DNA from: Sinohyriopsis cumingii
Lineage: Eukaryota; Mollusca; Bivalvia; Unionida; Unionidae
Length of the DNA stretch: 64,000 nucleotides
Direction: 5' to 3'
Assembly: GCA_028554795.2 (NCBI GenBank)
Contig: CM068827.1
Location: 69,617,809-69,681,808 of the forward strand
The position numbers and the translations under genes were made by a program. Positions 1 to 17,760 of this stretch are shown piece by piece. Every line of letters begins with the position of its first letter. Position 1 is the first letter of the stretch. The notes under the pieces are model-generated. The model saw nothing but the letters and a program-made list of their open reading frames with translations, was not told the DNA's origin and searched no databases.

Positions 1-3077
<3,077 letters not shown>

Positions 3078-3201
3078 TGTAACAAATATTTTTCGTTCCC
3101 GGGTTGTAAGTGTTATTTCCTAATTGCTTATGCCTCAAAAGTATAGAAAATGGCTATTATTCCCCACAAACTTTGCTTTTGTGACCAGGACAGCGATATT
3201 T
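3078..3201 (+). repeat. Left terminal inverted repeat of the DNA transposon
   Basis: This arm pairs with 5291-5411. The block CTTATGCCTCAAAAGTATAG matches the right arm in reverse complement with one mismatch. The outer boundary is approximate. Confidence 0.75.
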
Positions 3202-3374
3202 TTTAATTTGTCTATTTTCCAGAACATTCCAGAAAGATTCAGTGCGGAGTGAACTTGGAGTAATTTTCTAGAACTTTCCAGTGATATAAATAGTAGTATA
3301 AATACAGGGGCCTTAAGCCCACCAGTTTAGTTCAGTTCCAGCTGCCTAAGTGGATACATATCTGCATTTTTCTT

Positions 3375-5137
3375 AGATGGCATCAAGAAGCTGAAAGCAT
3401 TCGGCAGACGCATTTTGCTACGTCTGCGGCAAAATTATCAAGACAAGAGCGCAAAAAGTACTCCGTGGAAGCATTTACTAAGATGTGTGAGGCCTACAAG
3501 GCATATTTCGGAATGCCTGTCTGAGATAAAGACATACCCTGGGCACCTCATTTCACCTGCAGGCACTGCAAAAAAACTAATTTAATTTTAAAATGTTTTA
3601 CAATGTTCAATGTTGCTGAAAAATATGTCATATATGAAAAATGTTGCGAAATTTCTTACACATTAGTCATGGGTGAAATAAATGCATTTTTGTAGGCTGG
3701 TACAGAGGGAAAAAGAGATCCATGAAGTTCGCTATCCAAAGAATTTGGCGGGAACCCACTGACTACTCAAGCAACTGCTACTTCTGCATAGTTGACCCTT
3801 CCAAATGTCGGATTGGCAAGAATGCGCATGCTATCATGTATCTGGACCTTCCTTCATCCATCGCCCCGGTGCCACACTGCCCTGAGATACCCTTACCCAT
3901 TCCTCCTGAGATAGAGCAGTCGTCTTTAGAAGAGAGCAGCAAGTCAGAGAGCAAGGAAGACGTTGTAGATCCAGATGACAATTTGTCAGAGGTGGAGCTG
4001 AGGAGAGAAGCTCAAAATACCCGAACCAAAATGGCCTCACGACTTGAAGCGAGATCTTGGTCTCACCAAGTCCAATGCCAAGCTTTTCACGTCTAGGCTC
4101 AAGCTGTGGAACTTGTTGGATGAAAGTGTGCACGTGGCAGATCAGATCAGCTACTTCACCCGTCAAGATGGGCCCTGCTTATGCCACAATGTGGCCAGTC
4201 TGTTCGATGCAATCGAAATCGCCTGTAACCAGAATGAGTGGCGCTTCCTCATTGACAGCTCATCCAGAAGCCTCAAAGCCGTGCTGCTCCATAATGGGAA
4301 CAAGTACCCGTCTCTTCCCCTGACTCACTTGGTGCACCTCAAAGAGGATTACAGCAGCATCAATACCTTGCTGAACGCCTTGAAGTATAATGAGTACGGC
4401 TGGTAGGTCAGCGGACACTTCAGTATGGTGGCATTCCTGATGGGTCTTCAAGGCGGTTTTAACAAGTTTCTCTGCTATTTTTGCCTTTGGGACAGCAGAG
4501 ACACCAAGACGCACTAACACAGGTTGGACTGGCCATAGCGGACCGAGTTCTCTGTTCTCTGTGGGCAGGAACAACGTCGAGTGAGAGCCACTGGTGGACC
4601 CCTAGAAGGTGATGATGCCACCACTGCACATCAAATTGGGCCTTATGAAACAATTTGCCAGAGTTCTAGATAAGGAGCTGGCAGAATTCAAGTAGTTTCA
4701 AAACTTCTTCCCTAAGCTGTCTGAAGCAAAGGTCAAAGCTGGTGTCTCCATCCGACCAGTTAAAGAAGAACCTGGAGTGTAATGAATTCTCCCAGATGCT
4801 CACTAGTAAGACGAAAGCGGCTTAGAACAGCTTTGCCGCAGTGGTTCCGGACTTCCTGGGAAATCACAAAGCCGAAAACTATGTGGAGCTGGTTGAGACT
4901 CTGGTGAAGAACTACGGCAAAATGGGCTGCATTATGTCCCTCAAAGTCCATATCCTTGATGCTCATCTTGATAAATTCAAGGAGAACATGGGAGAGTACC
5001 CGGAAGAGCAAGACAGGCGCTTCCACCAGGATATACTGGACTTTTAACGCTGCTACCAAGGACAGTATAACGAGAACATGATGAGAGACTACATTTGGGG
5101 GCTGATTCGTAGAATTGATTTACAGTATAATCGTTAA
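3375..5137 (+). pseudogene. Broken ORF of a dispersed animal transposon protein
   Basis: Pieces of one protein appear in successive plus-strand frames. A Cys-rich N-terminal piece (about 3400-3560) contains FCYVCGKI. Next come WREPTDYSSNCYFC (about 3745-3790), the segment RFLIDSSSRSLKAVLLHNGN (about 4240-4300), and FLGNHKAENY followed by MSLKVHILDAHLDKF and RFHQDI (about 4850-5035). These match a repetitive protein family I remember from many arthropod, cnidarian and vertebrate genomes, usually annotated as uncharacterised. Its catalytic mechanism is not known to me. At least two frame changes and several stops break the reading frame, most densely between 4400 and 4840. It lies between the inverted repeats and is presumably the dead transposase. 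Confidence 0.75.
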
Positions 5138-5290
5138 TCTCGAAAAACTACTCACTTCTAATTCTTTTGTGGTAATTTTTGTATTACTTTAGTATAAATA
5201 CATGTTACTTTTGATTCATATGTTGCTTTTCTGACTTTATGTGACCGAAAAGACAAATTCGCCCCTTTTCTCATTGGAAATAGGTAAATT

Positions 5291-5411
5291 TCAAAATATC
5301 GCTGTCCTGGTCAAAAGCAAAGTTTGTGGGGAATAATGGCCATTTTCTATACTTTTTAGGCATAAGCAATTATGAAATAACACTTACTGCCTAGGAAAAA
5401 AATTGTGTTAC
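5291..5411 (-). repeat. Right terminal inverted repeat of the DNA transposon
   Basis: Reverse complement of the left arm at 3078-3201. The tract GCAAAGTTTGTGGGGAATAA is shared with the left arm in inverted orientation. Confidence 0.75.
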
Positions 5412-5508
5412 ATGGTATTATTTGATGATGTTACGCTCTGAATCACTGCCTCGGATTCTAGTAGACCTTTGTATATCACGCATTGGATCCTTATACGTCT
5501 GAATCGCT

Positions 5509-5511
<3 letters not shown>

Positions 5512-5555
<44 letters not shown>
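5512..5555. repeat. (TG)n microsatellite
   Basis: Perfect TG repeat. Unlike the other TG tracts in the window it is not attached to a recognisable SINE. Confidence 0.95.
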
Positions 5556-5556
<1 letters not shown>

Positions 5557-7060
5557 TCGTATGTCGAGATTGTCTATTTTAAAACGCAGATACCCTGTCA
5601 GGATATAAAACAACTATGTTCTGTATGTCTTAAAATGTTTTCTCATGGGAAATGTCTTGTAACATGTCATGTGATCCCATATTTCCTGCTGTTAGAACGA
5701 CAAGCAGTGCTAATTAGGTTCAGGTTTTGCCAGGGACAAATCTATAAACAGAAGGAGGTACAATTCCGACCTGATGTGTTGTACTAAGTTTCACACTTCA
5801 TGGCCAAAAATAGCTAAATATTTCATCCAATTAAGGGGAAATTCAGCGGGTTTGAATATTGGATACCCACATTTAAAATAACCCTCCCACTTTGAAAGTG
5901 CTTCCTAAGGCCATTCTAGCTGCAACACTTTGAACGCATGTCGTCCAAAAACATTTAAATTAAATGTTGACACTACACAATGCTGATTCAAACCCTTTCC
6001 ATAAAATAAATTCCAAAGTATACATGGGCAAGACGGTATAGGTACCATATCAATCTCATCAACAAATGCATTCATAGTTCATATTAAGTCATTTTCATAA
6101 CAAATCAATCCTCATAATAGACGAAGTAATATAATTTGTTTGACAACGGCAATATTCAATTGGTAATGTAGGCCATAGGCCCTTAATACGACAGTGACAC
6201 AACAACAATGCATTGATGTAGATTGCCAAATAGATTTCGTATAGTGAGGTGAAAAAGAAAAAAAAAAGATAAATATTTTAAAGATTTATAGAACTACATA
6301 GTTGTGATCTTTTATACATGTGGAGAATTAATAAATAATAGAGTTACGTGTACATTTAGTCTATTATGTGGAATGCTTAAAAGACGTATTGTACAAGATG
6401 AGATATTATAGCATGGTTTTTCTCTTCATCAGAGAATAGAAGATTTCTACACATTGGTGTTTGTTTGTTTGTTTGTTTGTTTTTGGTTAAAATCTCTGGT
6501 ATGAATCTTTTTCTAAGAATAGCATACAAAAAACATTGTAAAATAAGGTGATATTTATTTTCTATTTGTCTTTCATCATAACATACATATACGTTGATTT
6601 GAGGGGATGCCATTATGACGTCCTTTCTCTATAGCTAAGTTATCAGTGGAACAACGGATTCTCCTTAATGCCTTTTTTAGATGGATAGTTAAATTAGCGG
6701 TTGTAAAAACTTAACGGCAACAGTATCACACAATTTACTATAGTATTATGCCGTGTATGATTTTTACTGCTCAGTTTCAATCCCTAATTAAACTGCCCTT
6801 AAAATGTTGTCTAAAATTTTAAAAAATTTACTTTTTCATTTCCTGCAACCAGTGCAAATCAACTATAGCAAAATCCATATGTGAAAAGTATGTCTTTAAC
6901 TTTGGAAACCCTTGTTCGTTCATTTTTTACAGCATAATTTAACATTATGTTCGGTATCGATATCATCCATTCTAATCAACCTAATCCAATACACATTTAC
7001 AGTAATAATTAAAACATAGAGGTAGTCTGCCACATTCTCCCCGTGGTATGTGGGAGTATG
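5556..7060. other. Host intergenic DNA, nothing recognised
   Basis: AT-rich, with a short (TTTG)n run near 6463-6483. No coding or repeat family was recognised. Confidence 0.5.
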
Positions 7061-7545
7061 TCAGTCTCGGAAGGTTAAAAAATCTAGAGCAGAAACTATC
7101 ATGTACCTTTCAATCGTATGTGAATATTCATACCCACAAACTTCACCAGCATAGGTTAATATGTGTGTGATCGTAGTTTCAAATAGTTTAAACGCTTCTG
7201 TCACGGAAAATTTGACTAGCTTATTTTGAATAATATTCACTGTACGTAAAGACTTCTTTGCTTGAATTGAGTGTTCTTGCTCTCCTTTGGTCCAGGAAAG
7301 TTTAGGGGCGAAATATGATCGCGTGTATTTATTCCCAGATAGAGTTTGGATTTGTTTACCCTTATAATACGACTTTTCGTTACTCTTCATGATGCCACTT
7401 TTTCTGAATACAATGTTTTTAGTTTTATCATAGATAAAACACATTCCATTGTTTTCACAAACTATTAGTTTGTCTTTGTAAAGAATCAACTAAATAAATA
7501 CAGTTCGCAACGTCATCAGCACGCAAAGCATTTTGTTTTCGATCA
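7061..7545 (-). pseudogene. Non-LTR retrotransposon reverse transcriptase fragment
   Basis: The minus strand reads a piece of a LINE-type reverse transcriptase. An ADDVANC box (about 7510-7530), the counterpart of the YADD catalytic motif, is followed by the downstream region with KTKNIVFRKSG, YKGKQIQTLSGNKY, FAPKLSW and ITHILTYAGEVCGYEY. These steps are typical of the palm-to-thumb part of LINE RTs. The piece is isolated, lacks the rest of the RT, endonuclease and a tail, and the frame is broken upstream of the ADD box. It is a dead 5'- and 3'-truncated copy. Confidence 0.75.
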
Positions 7546-7868
7546 TAAAGTCAGCAATACCATTTTCTAAGAAAACGTTATGGTTACCAATTCAGCTGTT
7601 GGGGTCCTCATCCCAAAAGAGAAAAGCATCCGGATAGGAAGTTACTGTCTTTGTCTAAACTTTTTCGTCAAGTAATTCAACCCCATTCCCTTTGTTGTGA
7701 GTCGAATCGTATATCAGAGACCCTTGTTATATGCAATACCAAGTATCAAATCTCTATCCAAATCTAAATGGTCTCCTTTAATGTGCAGACAGACACAATC
7801 CTCTATTAAATAAATTATTTTCACAACATTTTCTTCTATTAACGTTCACAAATACAGTCACATGTCAG

Positions 7869-7894
7869 TAATAATAATAATAATAATAATAATA
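7869..7894. repeat. Short (AAT)n microsatellite
   Basis: Eight to nine AAT units. Confidence 0.9.
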
Positions 7895-7974
7895 TGATAC
7901 GAATCATCTTATATGAGATAGATAACTTTTTCATGTACTTTACGGCTATGAATAGCCCACCCACCCACCCATAA

Positions 7975-8710
7975 ACATGGAAACCTTTTAGACTGGATTC
8001 TTCATAGACCTGATGATAACATCCTACGGTCCTCCCTGGTATCCCATGAACTTGTATCAGATTACGTCGTCATTATACGCAGTCTTGACGTATCAGTCCC
8101 TAACCCTCCACCTTTATTTGCTGCTAAGAAAAACCTCCGTGTGATATATAGAACCAAACTAATGCATGACATCCAAGCGAACCTAAAAACTTGCTTACCT
8201 CGTACAGCAGAACAACTCGATAACTGCCAGCGTTCATTACTTGACAAACATGCCCCAGCAACCAAGCGCAGAGTATCAATTCAAAAGTGTTCTTCTTGAT
8301 ATAGCAGTGTCAGGGATCAGCCTCGCACTGCTAAAAGAGACCGCCGTAAAGCTGAGAGGCTTTGGCTTTCCACCAGACTCACTATTCATATATCTATGAA
8401 TCCGCTAGGAAGAACGTCACACACCTAGTCCATGCAGCCAGATCATCCCACTACAGTACTAAGATCACGGAAAATTCCAGCTGCAAAGTGCTCTTCGAGA
8501 TTAATAATAAACTAATGTCAAGGAACAAATGTACACCACTTTCAACTACCTTCTCTCCAGTCGACCTTCCGGACCTGTTTACAAATTTCTTCCGTGACAA
8601 AGTGAAAACCATTAGAGATAAGCTTGACAACACATTTTCAACTGACTCGCCGTCACCATACAGTTGCGATACAGAATGTCAGCGGCATATGTTAGCCAGT
8701 TTATTGTGAT
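7975..8710 (+). pseudogene. CR1-type LINE fragment: endonuclease-to-RT linker
   Basis: Plus-strand frames give the segment between the endonuclease and RT domains of a CR1-like non-LTR retrotransposon. Visible pieces are HELVSDYVVI, LDVSVPNPPPLF, LDKHAPATKRRVS, AKRDRRKAERLWL, SARKNVTHLVHAARSSHYST and FSPVDLPDLFTNFFRDKV. A stop after the first third and a frame change near 8370-8400 show that it is dead. It is truncated on both sides and directly abuts a SINE at 8701, so the SINE may share this LINE's 3' machinery or may simply have inserted next to it. Confidence 0.8.
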
Positions 8711-8942
8711 GTCTTGTACTGGGACATCATGCCGAAGACATGTATCATCATGTCAAACCCAGTCACATTATCCTGACACCAGGCCACCCGATCCAAGCAC
8801 TAACCTCTTAATGCTGAGTGCCTAGCAAGGCAGTTGTTAGTACCATTTTTACAAGTCTTTGGTATGACTTGGCCGGGGTTCGAACCCACGACATCCCGCA
8901 TCCCAAGGCGAACGCTCTAACCACTAGGTCACCGAAGAGGTC
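8701..8942 (-). repeat. tRNA-derived SINE, copy a
   Basis: Read on the minus strand it has a tRNA-like head: an A-box-like segment with CTAGTGGTTAGAGC and a B box GGGTTCGAACC. Next comes the family body, which as displayed on the plus strand contains CACATTATCCTGACACCAGG and CTCTTAATGCTGAG. Five more copies in the window share this body. The (CA)n tail is missing here. Confidence 0.85.
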
Positions 8943-9585
8943 GAAAAGTAAGAGAGAAATGAATCGAACAGAGAGAGATGCAAGGGTCCAGTACAAAATC
9001 CAAAAACAAAACAAAGATGACAAAATCGACAAAAACTTGAGTTAACGCTAAAAGACCAAAATAAATTCTCTCTCATAACAATCTGTTCCTTAAAATCGGA
9101 TCAATCTAATTTGATCATATAACCCAAGAAGGCCTTGTCTGAATTCACTATAAATCCGAGTTAATGTCTCTTTCCAAGAATATTATTGAGTACATTATAA
9201 ACCCAGAGAATAAAAATTTCAATAAATAATTCTAGCCCAAATTTAATAATGCATATATATTTTTTGGACTGAAACTGGAAAAATTGGTACCACGGTATTT
9301 CTAAACGTATCGCAATACATATCACGGTAAACCGCAATTATGTTAGTGACCAACGTTTCAATGTCCTGAGGCAGGAACACGACACCTTTTTGTACAATTT
9401 CTATCTGTCAATAACTGGTAAAAATATCTTGCTCTGACTTGTAGCAAAATAACACTGTTTTATTCATGTTTTAATAAGAAAAAAATATTATTTATTTTGA
9501 GATATAAAAAGAAAATGTTTCAGCTCTAAAGAAAATCAGAACCCCTCTAAACCCCACCTCCAATAATTAAATAATCAGTACCTTG

Positions 9586-9587
<2 letters not shown>
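8943..9587. other. Host intergenic DNA, nothing recognised
   Basis: AT-rich sequence between two SINE copies. Confidence 0.5.
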
Positions 9588-9633
<46 letters not shown>

Positions 9634-9903
9634 TCTGGATTTTTAACGTAGCTTTAACAATTTTTCAGTCATATCGCTACGATGTCTGGAGTGTGACAGT
9701 TTATAGTGATGTCTAGCACTAGGGTATCATGCCGCAGACATGTAGCATGATACCCCGCCCCCCGGTCACATTATCCTGACACCAGGCCGACCAGTCCTAA
9801 CACTAACCTCTTAATGCTGAGCGCCAAGCGATGGAGCTGTTAGTACCATTTTTGTAAGTCTTTGGTATGACTCGGCCATGAATCGAACCCACGACCTTGC
9901 AGT
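9588..9903 (-). repeat. tRNA-derived SINE, copy b, with (CA)n tail
   Basis: Same family as copy a. On the minus strand the B box is GGGTTCGATTC, the body follows, and the 3' end is a (CA)n tract, shown as TG at 9588-9632. The head is cut before the A box, near 9900. Confidence 0.85.
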
Positions 9904-10954
<1,051 letters not shown>

Positions 10955-11251
10955 CACTGGGTGTGTAGAATTTAATTATACCTTACACGCAGCACAGACC
11001 TCTCTACTGCTAACATATGGCCATGTGCAAAGGAATTCGCGCAGGATATTGTTGCAGGTGATATGATTTATTTACTTTATTCAGCTTTGGACTACCCAGA
11101 GTTCGGTCGCTGACTTTGTTATTTCAGGTGAATAAGGTGACTACTCAGTGTAAGGTATTCCTCTTTATTCAAGTGGTGGCACAATTTTGTAGTCGTCTTT
11201 GCAAATACAAAAGACTGCTTGATATATTTTTGCAAATAAAGAACAGCTATC

Positions 11252-11298
<47 letters not shown>
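11252..11298. repeat. (AAT)n microsatellite
   Basis: About 15 AAT units. Confidence 0.95.
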
Positions 11299-11301
<3 letters not shown>

Positions 11302-11400
11302 TGTAACCCTTTGAAAGGGTTTAATATTGTGAATAACGGTGGCAGAAATGACCAAAACACATTTCCGATCAATAGACTTTGTAGGGCACCCCCATCTATG

Positions 11401-11452
11401 GTTATTATTATTATTATTAGTAGTAGTAGTAGTAGCAGTAGTAGTAGTAGTC
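11401..11452. repeat. (ATT)n(AGT)n microsatellite
   Basis: ATT units pass into AGT units with one interruption. Confidence 0.92.
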
Positions 11453-11582
11453 TATTTGTTATAGTGGGCAAAAGTAGTAGCTGTTTTTGTGGAATATCAG
11501 CACATGATAGACTATTGAATTTATATGGAATTGGAGAACAAGTATGTGTTTCATTGGCATACTAAAGCAGCCAACATGGGCT

Positions 11583-11643
11583 GATAAGGGCAAGGTTCGA
11601 ACACGCAACCAGATATTTTCGAGTCTCACACTACCCTCTAAGC
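11583..11643 (-). repeat. Possible tRNA-like SINE head fragment
   Basis: On the minus strand TGGCTTAGAGGGTAG (A-box-like) is followed about 30 bp later by GTGTTCGAACC (B-box-like). The fragment ends where the hAT-like MITE starts. It belongs to a different family from the other SINEs, and no body is recognisable. Confidence 0.4.
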
Positions 11644-11801
11644 CAGTGGTTCCCAAACTCCGAATCGCGAGGACGTTCTAGAAGGACGCTAATTGTAGCC
11701 ATTATTTTAGGGTGGCAAAACTTATCCAAATTTGGAAACGGGGTCTTGAGGCCAGCAAAATCATTTTTATGGTCGCTGACAAAAATGGTTGTGAATCACA
11801 G
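11644..11801. mobile_element. hAT-like MITE, 158 bp, with 8-bp target duplication
   Basis: It starts CAGTGGTTCCCAAAC, a typical hAT terminus, and ends with a degenerate inverted copy, GGTTGTGAATCACAG (about 11 of 15 positions pair). The flanks are CTCTAAGC (11636-11643) and CACTAAGC (11802-11809), an 8-bp duplication with one mismatch, the length expected for hAT. It has no coding capacity. Confidence 0.75.
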
Positions 11802-11809
11802 CACTAAGC

Positions 11810-12300
11810 TGACGCAGCTGTCAGTAGAGAACGGCACCAGTTTGAATGTAGCCTTACATTTACACGATTTCCTCTTTCCAGTGTGAATAAATGTGGGATA
11901 GAACACTTGAAAACGTTATGAAAATATTTTACTTCGGCTTAGTATTTAACGGATGCAGATTTATTCAATCATATCATTCAGTCATATCAATATTTATGTA
12001 TGGAATATGTATTATAATTAGTCCAGTTCATCATTGAAAAGAATTACAAAATAAATCAAAATGATATATTGGCATGAAAGTGTATGATACATCCATAAGC
12101 CACACGTATGCTCTCACGCGGGTATAGTTTACCGGAATCGAAAAATAACAATGCATCTGAACAGGCATGAAATTACCCTTTTGTTTTGCATGTAAATTAT
12201 ATTTCTCACCATTCCACAGATACATTATGGCTAGAAATGTATTTAAACTATATATATTCATCGTATTGATTGTCCAGTTCTGTAAATATCCAATCCACGA
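11810..12300. other. Host intergenic DNA, nothing recognised
   Basis: AT-rich with no supported feature. Confidence 0.5.
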
Positions 12301-12308
12301 CATAACAG

Positions 12309-12577
12309 CAGAACCGGATTACCCATTAAGCACACTAAGCACGCATTTAGGGCACCAGCCCAGCAGGGGCACCAGAAAAAATTCAAATTATTTGTTCATG
12401 ATAAAATAGCGTGTACGAGTATTTTGATTTGTGATGATGGCAACACTGGTATTTTCCCACAGTTTATAGCTTTTAATATTGGTGGGTGTTTTTGAGTTTT
12501 CACATTTTGTAGGAAGGGGATAGGGCACCACAATATTTTCAGTGCTTAATGCCCTGGAAGGCCTTAATCCGGCCCTG
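12309..12577. mobile_element. hAT-like MITE, 269 bp, with 8-bp target duplication
   Basis: The left end CAGAACCGGATTA and the right end, read inward, CAGGGCCGGATTA match at 11 of 13 positions. Inside these, CATTAAGCAC and CATTAAGCAC-like blocks also pair. The flanks CATAACAG (12301-12308) and AATAACAG (12578-12585) form an 8-bp duplication with one mismatch. It is non-coding. Confidence 0.8.
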
Positions 12578-12585
12578 AATAACAG

Positions 12586-14714
<2,129 letters not shown>

Positions 14715-14884
14715 CATATTGACTGACATTAAAAGTCTTTTGGTTTCTCTCACCTGGATGGATTTATATGAAAGCCTAACAATATTGGCTATCAATGTTC
14801 AGGCATGATCGAGCAATATCATTCCAATTATATGGAGTACATTTCTTTCTGGGTGTGAATACGTATTTTTAACACAACTAAAAT

Positions 14885-15062
14885 GGGAGCCGCAATGGAT
14901 TGGAGGTGCCGGTTTGAATCCTACCATCGGACCAGCCTGGGTCAGCTACCGTGATGTGTCCTTTGGCAAGCACCTTATTTCATTTGCCTCGGAACTAAAT
15001 AACCTACTTGTGTTGCTGTGCCATAAAGCTCCCAACCGAACCAAAGCCTAATGGTCTCAAAA
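14885..15062 (+). repeat. tRNA-related SINE of a second family
   Basis: A B-box-like GGTTTGAATCC (about 14911) is followed by a body with TGTGTCCTTTGGCAAGCACC and TTGCCTCGG. This resembles the conserved GGCAAGACACTT-type central part of many invertebrate SINEs. The A box is not clear, so the 5' end is uncertain. Confidence 0.6.
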
Positions 15063-16329
15063 TACTTGCTGTATTATAATGGACTTGTTAACATAAACTT
15101 TTATATGTTTACAGTACGCACGTATTTACAGCTAGGTAGAAATCCTGTAAAAGCCACGAACTTTTTTAACCTCGTTCTGGGATTGCACCGAACAAATACG
15201 ACGGATATCGAATGATGCCATAACTCCAGCTATGTGCTATTAAATCAAAACTTTTATGGTTTCAACGCCAGGTCTATATTCATATTAAAGGCGTGTACTT
15301 AAAGCTATCATATATGGGAATGTATCCTCTAATTACGAGCTGAAGTCTAAAACATATTCAAATCCGATCTTCAAAATTTTCCCACACATTTTTAGAAAGT
15401 AAACAAATGCCGTCATTCTTCCAATAGATCAAAGCGACCTGATGCTGGCAAAATGATATGTGACGATTCTTATATATTGTAACAGATTAGAACAAAATCA
15501 ATAAACTCCTTCACTTTGTTATGATTGTTTTAACATTCCTGCAACTTCTTTTACAATGTTTGCGACCTGTTTGGAGTTATATTTTAATTTGTATACGAAT
15601 TATTTAGATTCTAAAAGATTAATTCTTTTTCCTGGAAAATTTGACTGCTCATACAGAATTATTGGACAACGACATTTATTTCCTGAAGGGTCTACAGCTT
15701 TGTGTTATTCACTAACAATAATCCGGTGATTGAATCTCCGAATAAAATTTAATGAAATGTCTTTGTCCAAGAATTCTGCATGAGCACTCAAATATTTCCA
15801 GGCAAAAGAGTTAACCTTTAAGAATCCAAATAATTTGAATTAAAGTTAAACTATAACTCCAAATTGTCACAAAAAAAGGAACACCTTTACGCTCCAGTGT
15901 TTCGAAGCCCAACTGAGAAATATCTGTCTATTGTATCACTTTTAAACCTAACTACTGCGCAATTTCCGAAAACCCAGAATTGCAAAATAGACGCTGTATA
16001 CATTTAAAAAATGACGTACCCCCAGTATGACACTGATAGAAACCAATCATTTTACTCCGAGAATAAAATAAAAATAGAAAGTTGTTTACTTGTCTCGGTG
16101 ATTTCTGAATCAAGGTCGGAAACTAAGTCAAAATTAGAAACAGTATTTCTATTATTATGTATTTATAAAAATAGGTCATGTCGAACTGAATTTTCTGGAA
16201 AGTATCAAATTCCTAGTAAACAAAATTGTATTACTTTGACACGTAATGTAATTAAAACTAAAAGATTTTAAAACTTACAAACGATTAAATTAAATCAAAT
16301 ATAAATTAAATCAGACATACGTAACAATA
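15063..16329. other. Host intergenic DNA, nothing recognised
   Basis: AT-rich. A pair of roughly inverted segments near 15610-15830 (around AATTCTGTATGAGC / CTGCATGAGCACTC) may be a decayed foldback, but this is too weak to call. Confidence 0.4.
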
Positions 16330-16603
16330 TATACGAGTGCAGTAACACTATTCATCTATACGAATGTAGAAACACTATTCATCTATACGAGTGCAGTATC
16401 ACTCTATTCATATATACGTGTTAAGTAGCACTATTCATCAATACGAGTGCATAAACACTATGCATATATACGAGTGCATAAACACTATGCATATATACGA
16501 GTGCAGAAACGCTATTCATATAAAGAGTGCAGAAAAAAAAATAATATATACGAGTGCAGAAACACTATTCATATATATGAGTGCAGTAACACTATTACGC
16601 AAA
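16330..16603. repeat. 27-bp tandem repeat, about 10 units
   Basis: Units of the type TATACGAGTGCAGTAACAC plus TATTCATA recur at about 27-bp steps (starts near 16334, 16361, 16388, 16417, 16444, 16471, 16498, 16524, 16551, 16578). Divergence between units is modest. There are no unique spacers, so this is a minisatellite and not a CRISPR-like array. Confidence 0.9.
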
Positions 16604-17497
16604 AGTATTTGAAAGCATACGGCAACACAACAATGACACATTTGTTCTATATTATCCCATATTATTAGAAGTGACGTTATTAAAATTGGGAAAATATTAA
16701 TTAACTGTGATTTCTAATTATTTTAATTTTACATAATATTATAAGTGTGGTTTGTCTTACACATAACATATAACACGCTGTACCGGCCAAATGTAAGAAA
16801 ACGAAAGTTCATTTTAACTTTGAAAACTCTTTGAGGATGTTTTGATCCAGTTTGTAAAATACGCTTTGAAATAGTGAAAATATGTAACGTTAGTATTAAA
16901 ATGAATTTAAGAATGAAATACGAATAAGAATTGGCATGTAATCACAAAGAAACAAAAACAAGAAGTATGACAACTTAATACTTTTATTTGGATCCTCTCA
17001 CGGCGTTGTTAAAGTTAGTCGCCTAAAAGAAATCTCAAGAATCGATTAGCCTTTTCAAATTCTCCAAAACCAATAAACCGCTTTTAATACTTTCAAGGAA
17101 TACGTCTAGAAATAGGACTCAGAGGACTCGAGTCAATTAGACTTTTCAACGCATTGAGAAGAATAATCATGTTTAAGGGTGGTCACGGTATTTAAGAGAA
17201 AATTACATGATTTCTTGGTTGGAATAAGACTCAAAATCCATTGGGTCGCTTGCAAGATAAAGCCCTTCATTGATAGACCAAGATGGATTTTTCATTTTCA
17301 TTAGCTATACAATGCAATGCTGTTAATTATCTCATTTTAATAATTTGCATAATCTATAGCATTTAACGTATCTAGTATTAGCATCGGCCTTAGTGAGGTG
17401 CGATTTGATTTTGGTGGCCCATTGTGCTAAACTCGCCGCTGCTCGTACCATTCGTGCGTGTAAGTAATCAAACAACAAACGTAGCAAGCACACACAA
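16604..17497. other. Host intergenic DNA, nothing recognised
   Basis: AT-rich sequence without a supported feature. Confidence 0.5.
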
Positions 17498-17760
17498 TGT
17501 GTGTGTGTGTGCGATTTGGATTTTTAACGAAGTTTTAACACTGGGGCAGCATACGGCGGACATATGGCATTATGTCCTACCAAGTCACATTATCCTGACA
17601 CCAGGCCGACCAGTCCTAGCACTAATCTCTTAATGCTGAGCGTCAAGTGGGGCAGCTGTTGGTACATTTGTTATGTCTTTAGTATGACCCTGCCTGGGTT
17701 CGATCCCGCGACCCCCGTATCCGAGGCGAATGCCCTAACCACCAGGCCACCGGAGCGATC
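17498..17760 (-). repeat. tRNA-derived SINE, copy c
   Basis: The minus-strand head has CTGGTGGTTAGGGC and B box GGATCGAACCC, read from plus-strand TGGGTTCGATCC. The body follows and then a short (CA)n tail at 17498-17511. It has an internal deletion relative to copies b and e: the sequence jumps from the tail-proximal part to CACTGGGGCAGCAT. Confidence 0.8.

Larger units (their letters stand above)
3078..5411 (+). mobile_element. Decayed DNA transposon with long terminal inverted repeats
   Basis: The ends form an inverted repeat of roughly 120 bp. The left arm (about 3078-3201) contains GTAAGTGTTATTTC, a block ending GGACAGCGATATTTT, and CCCCACAAACTTTGC between them. The right arm (about 5291-5411) is its reverse complement with a few differences. 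The interior holds a broken protein-coding gene on the plus strand. Exact ends and target duplication are uncertain because the outermost 20 bp have diverged. The superfamily is not assigned. Confidence 0.8.

Noticed and set aside
8860-8935. Functional tRNA gene in the SINE heads
   Set aside because: A- and B-box-like words are present, but no cloverleaf with paired acceptor arm is seen, and the unit is repeated with a SINE body.
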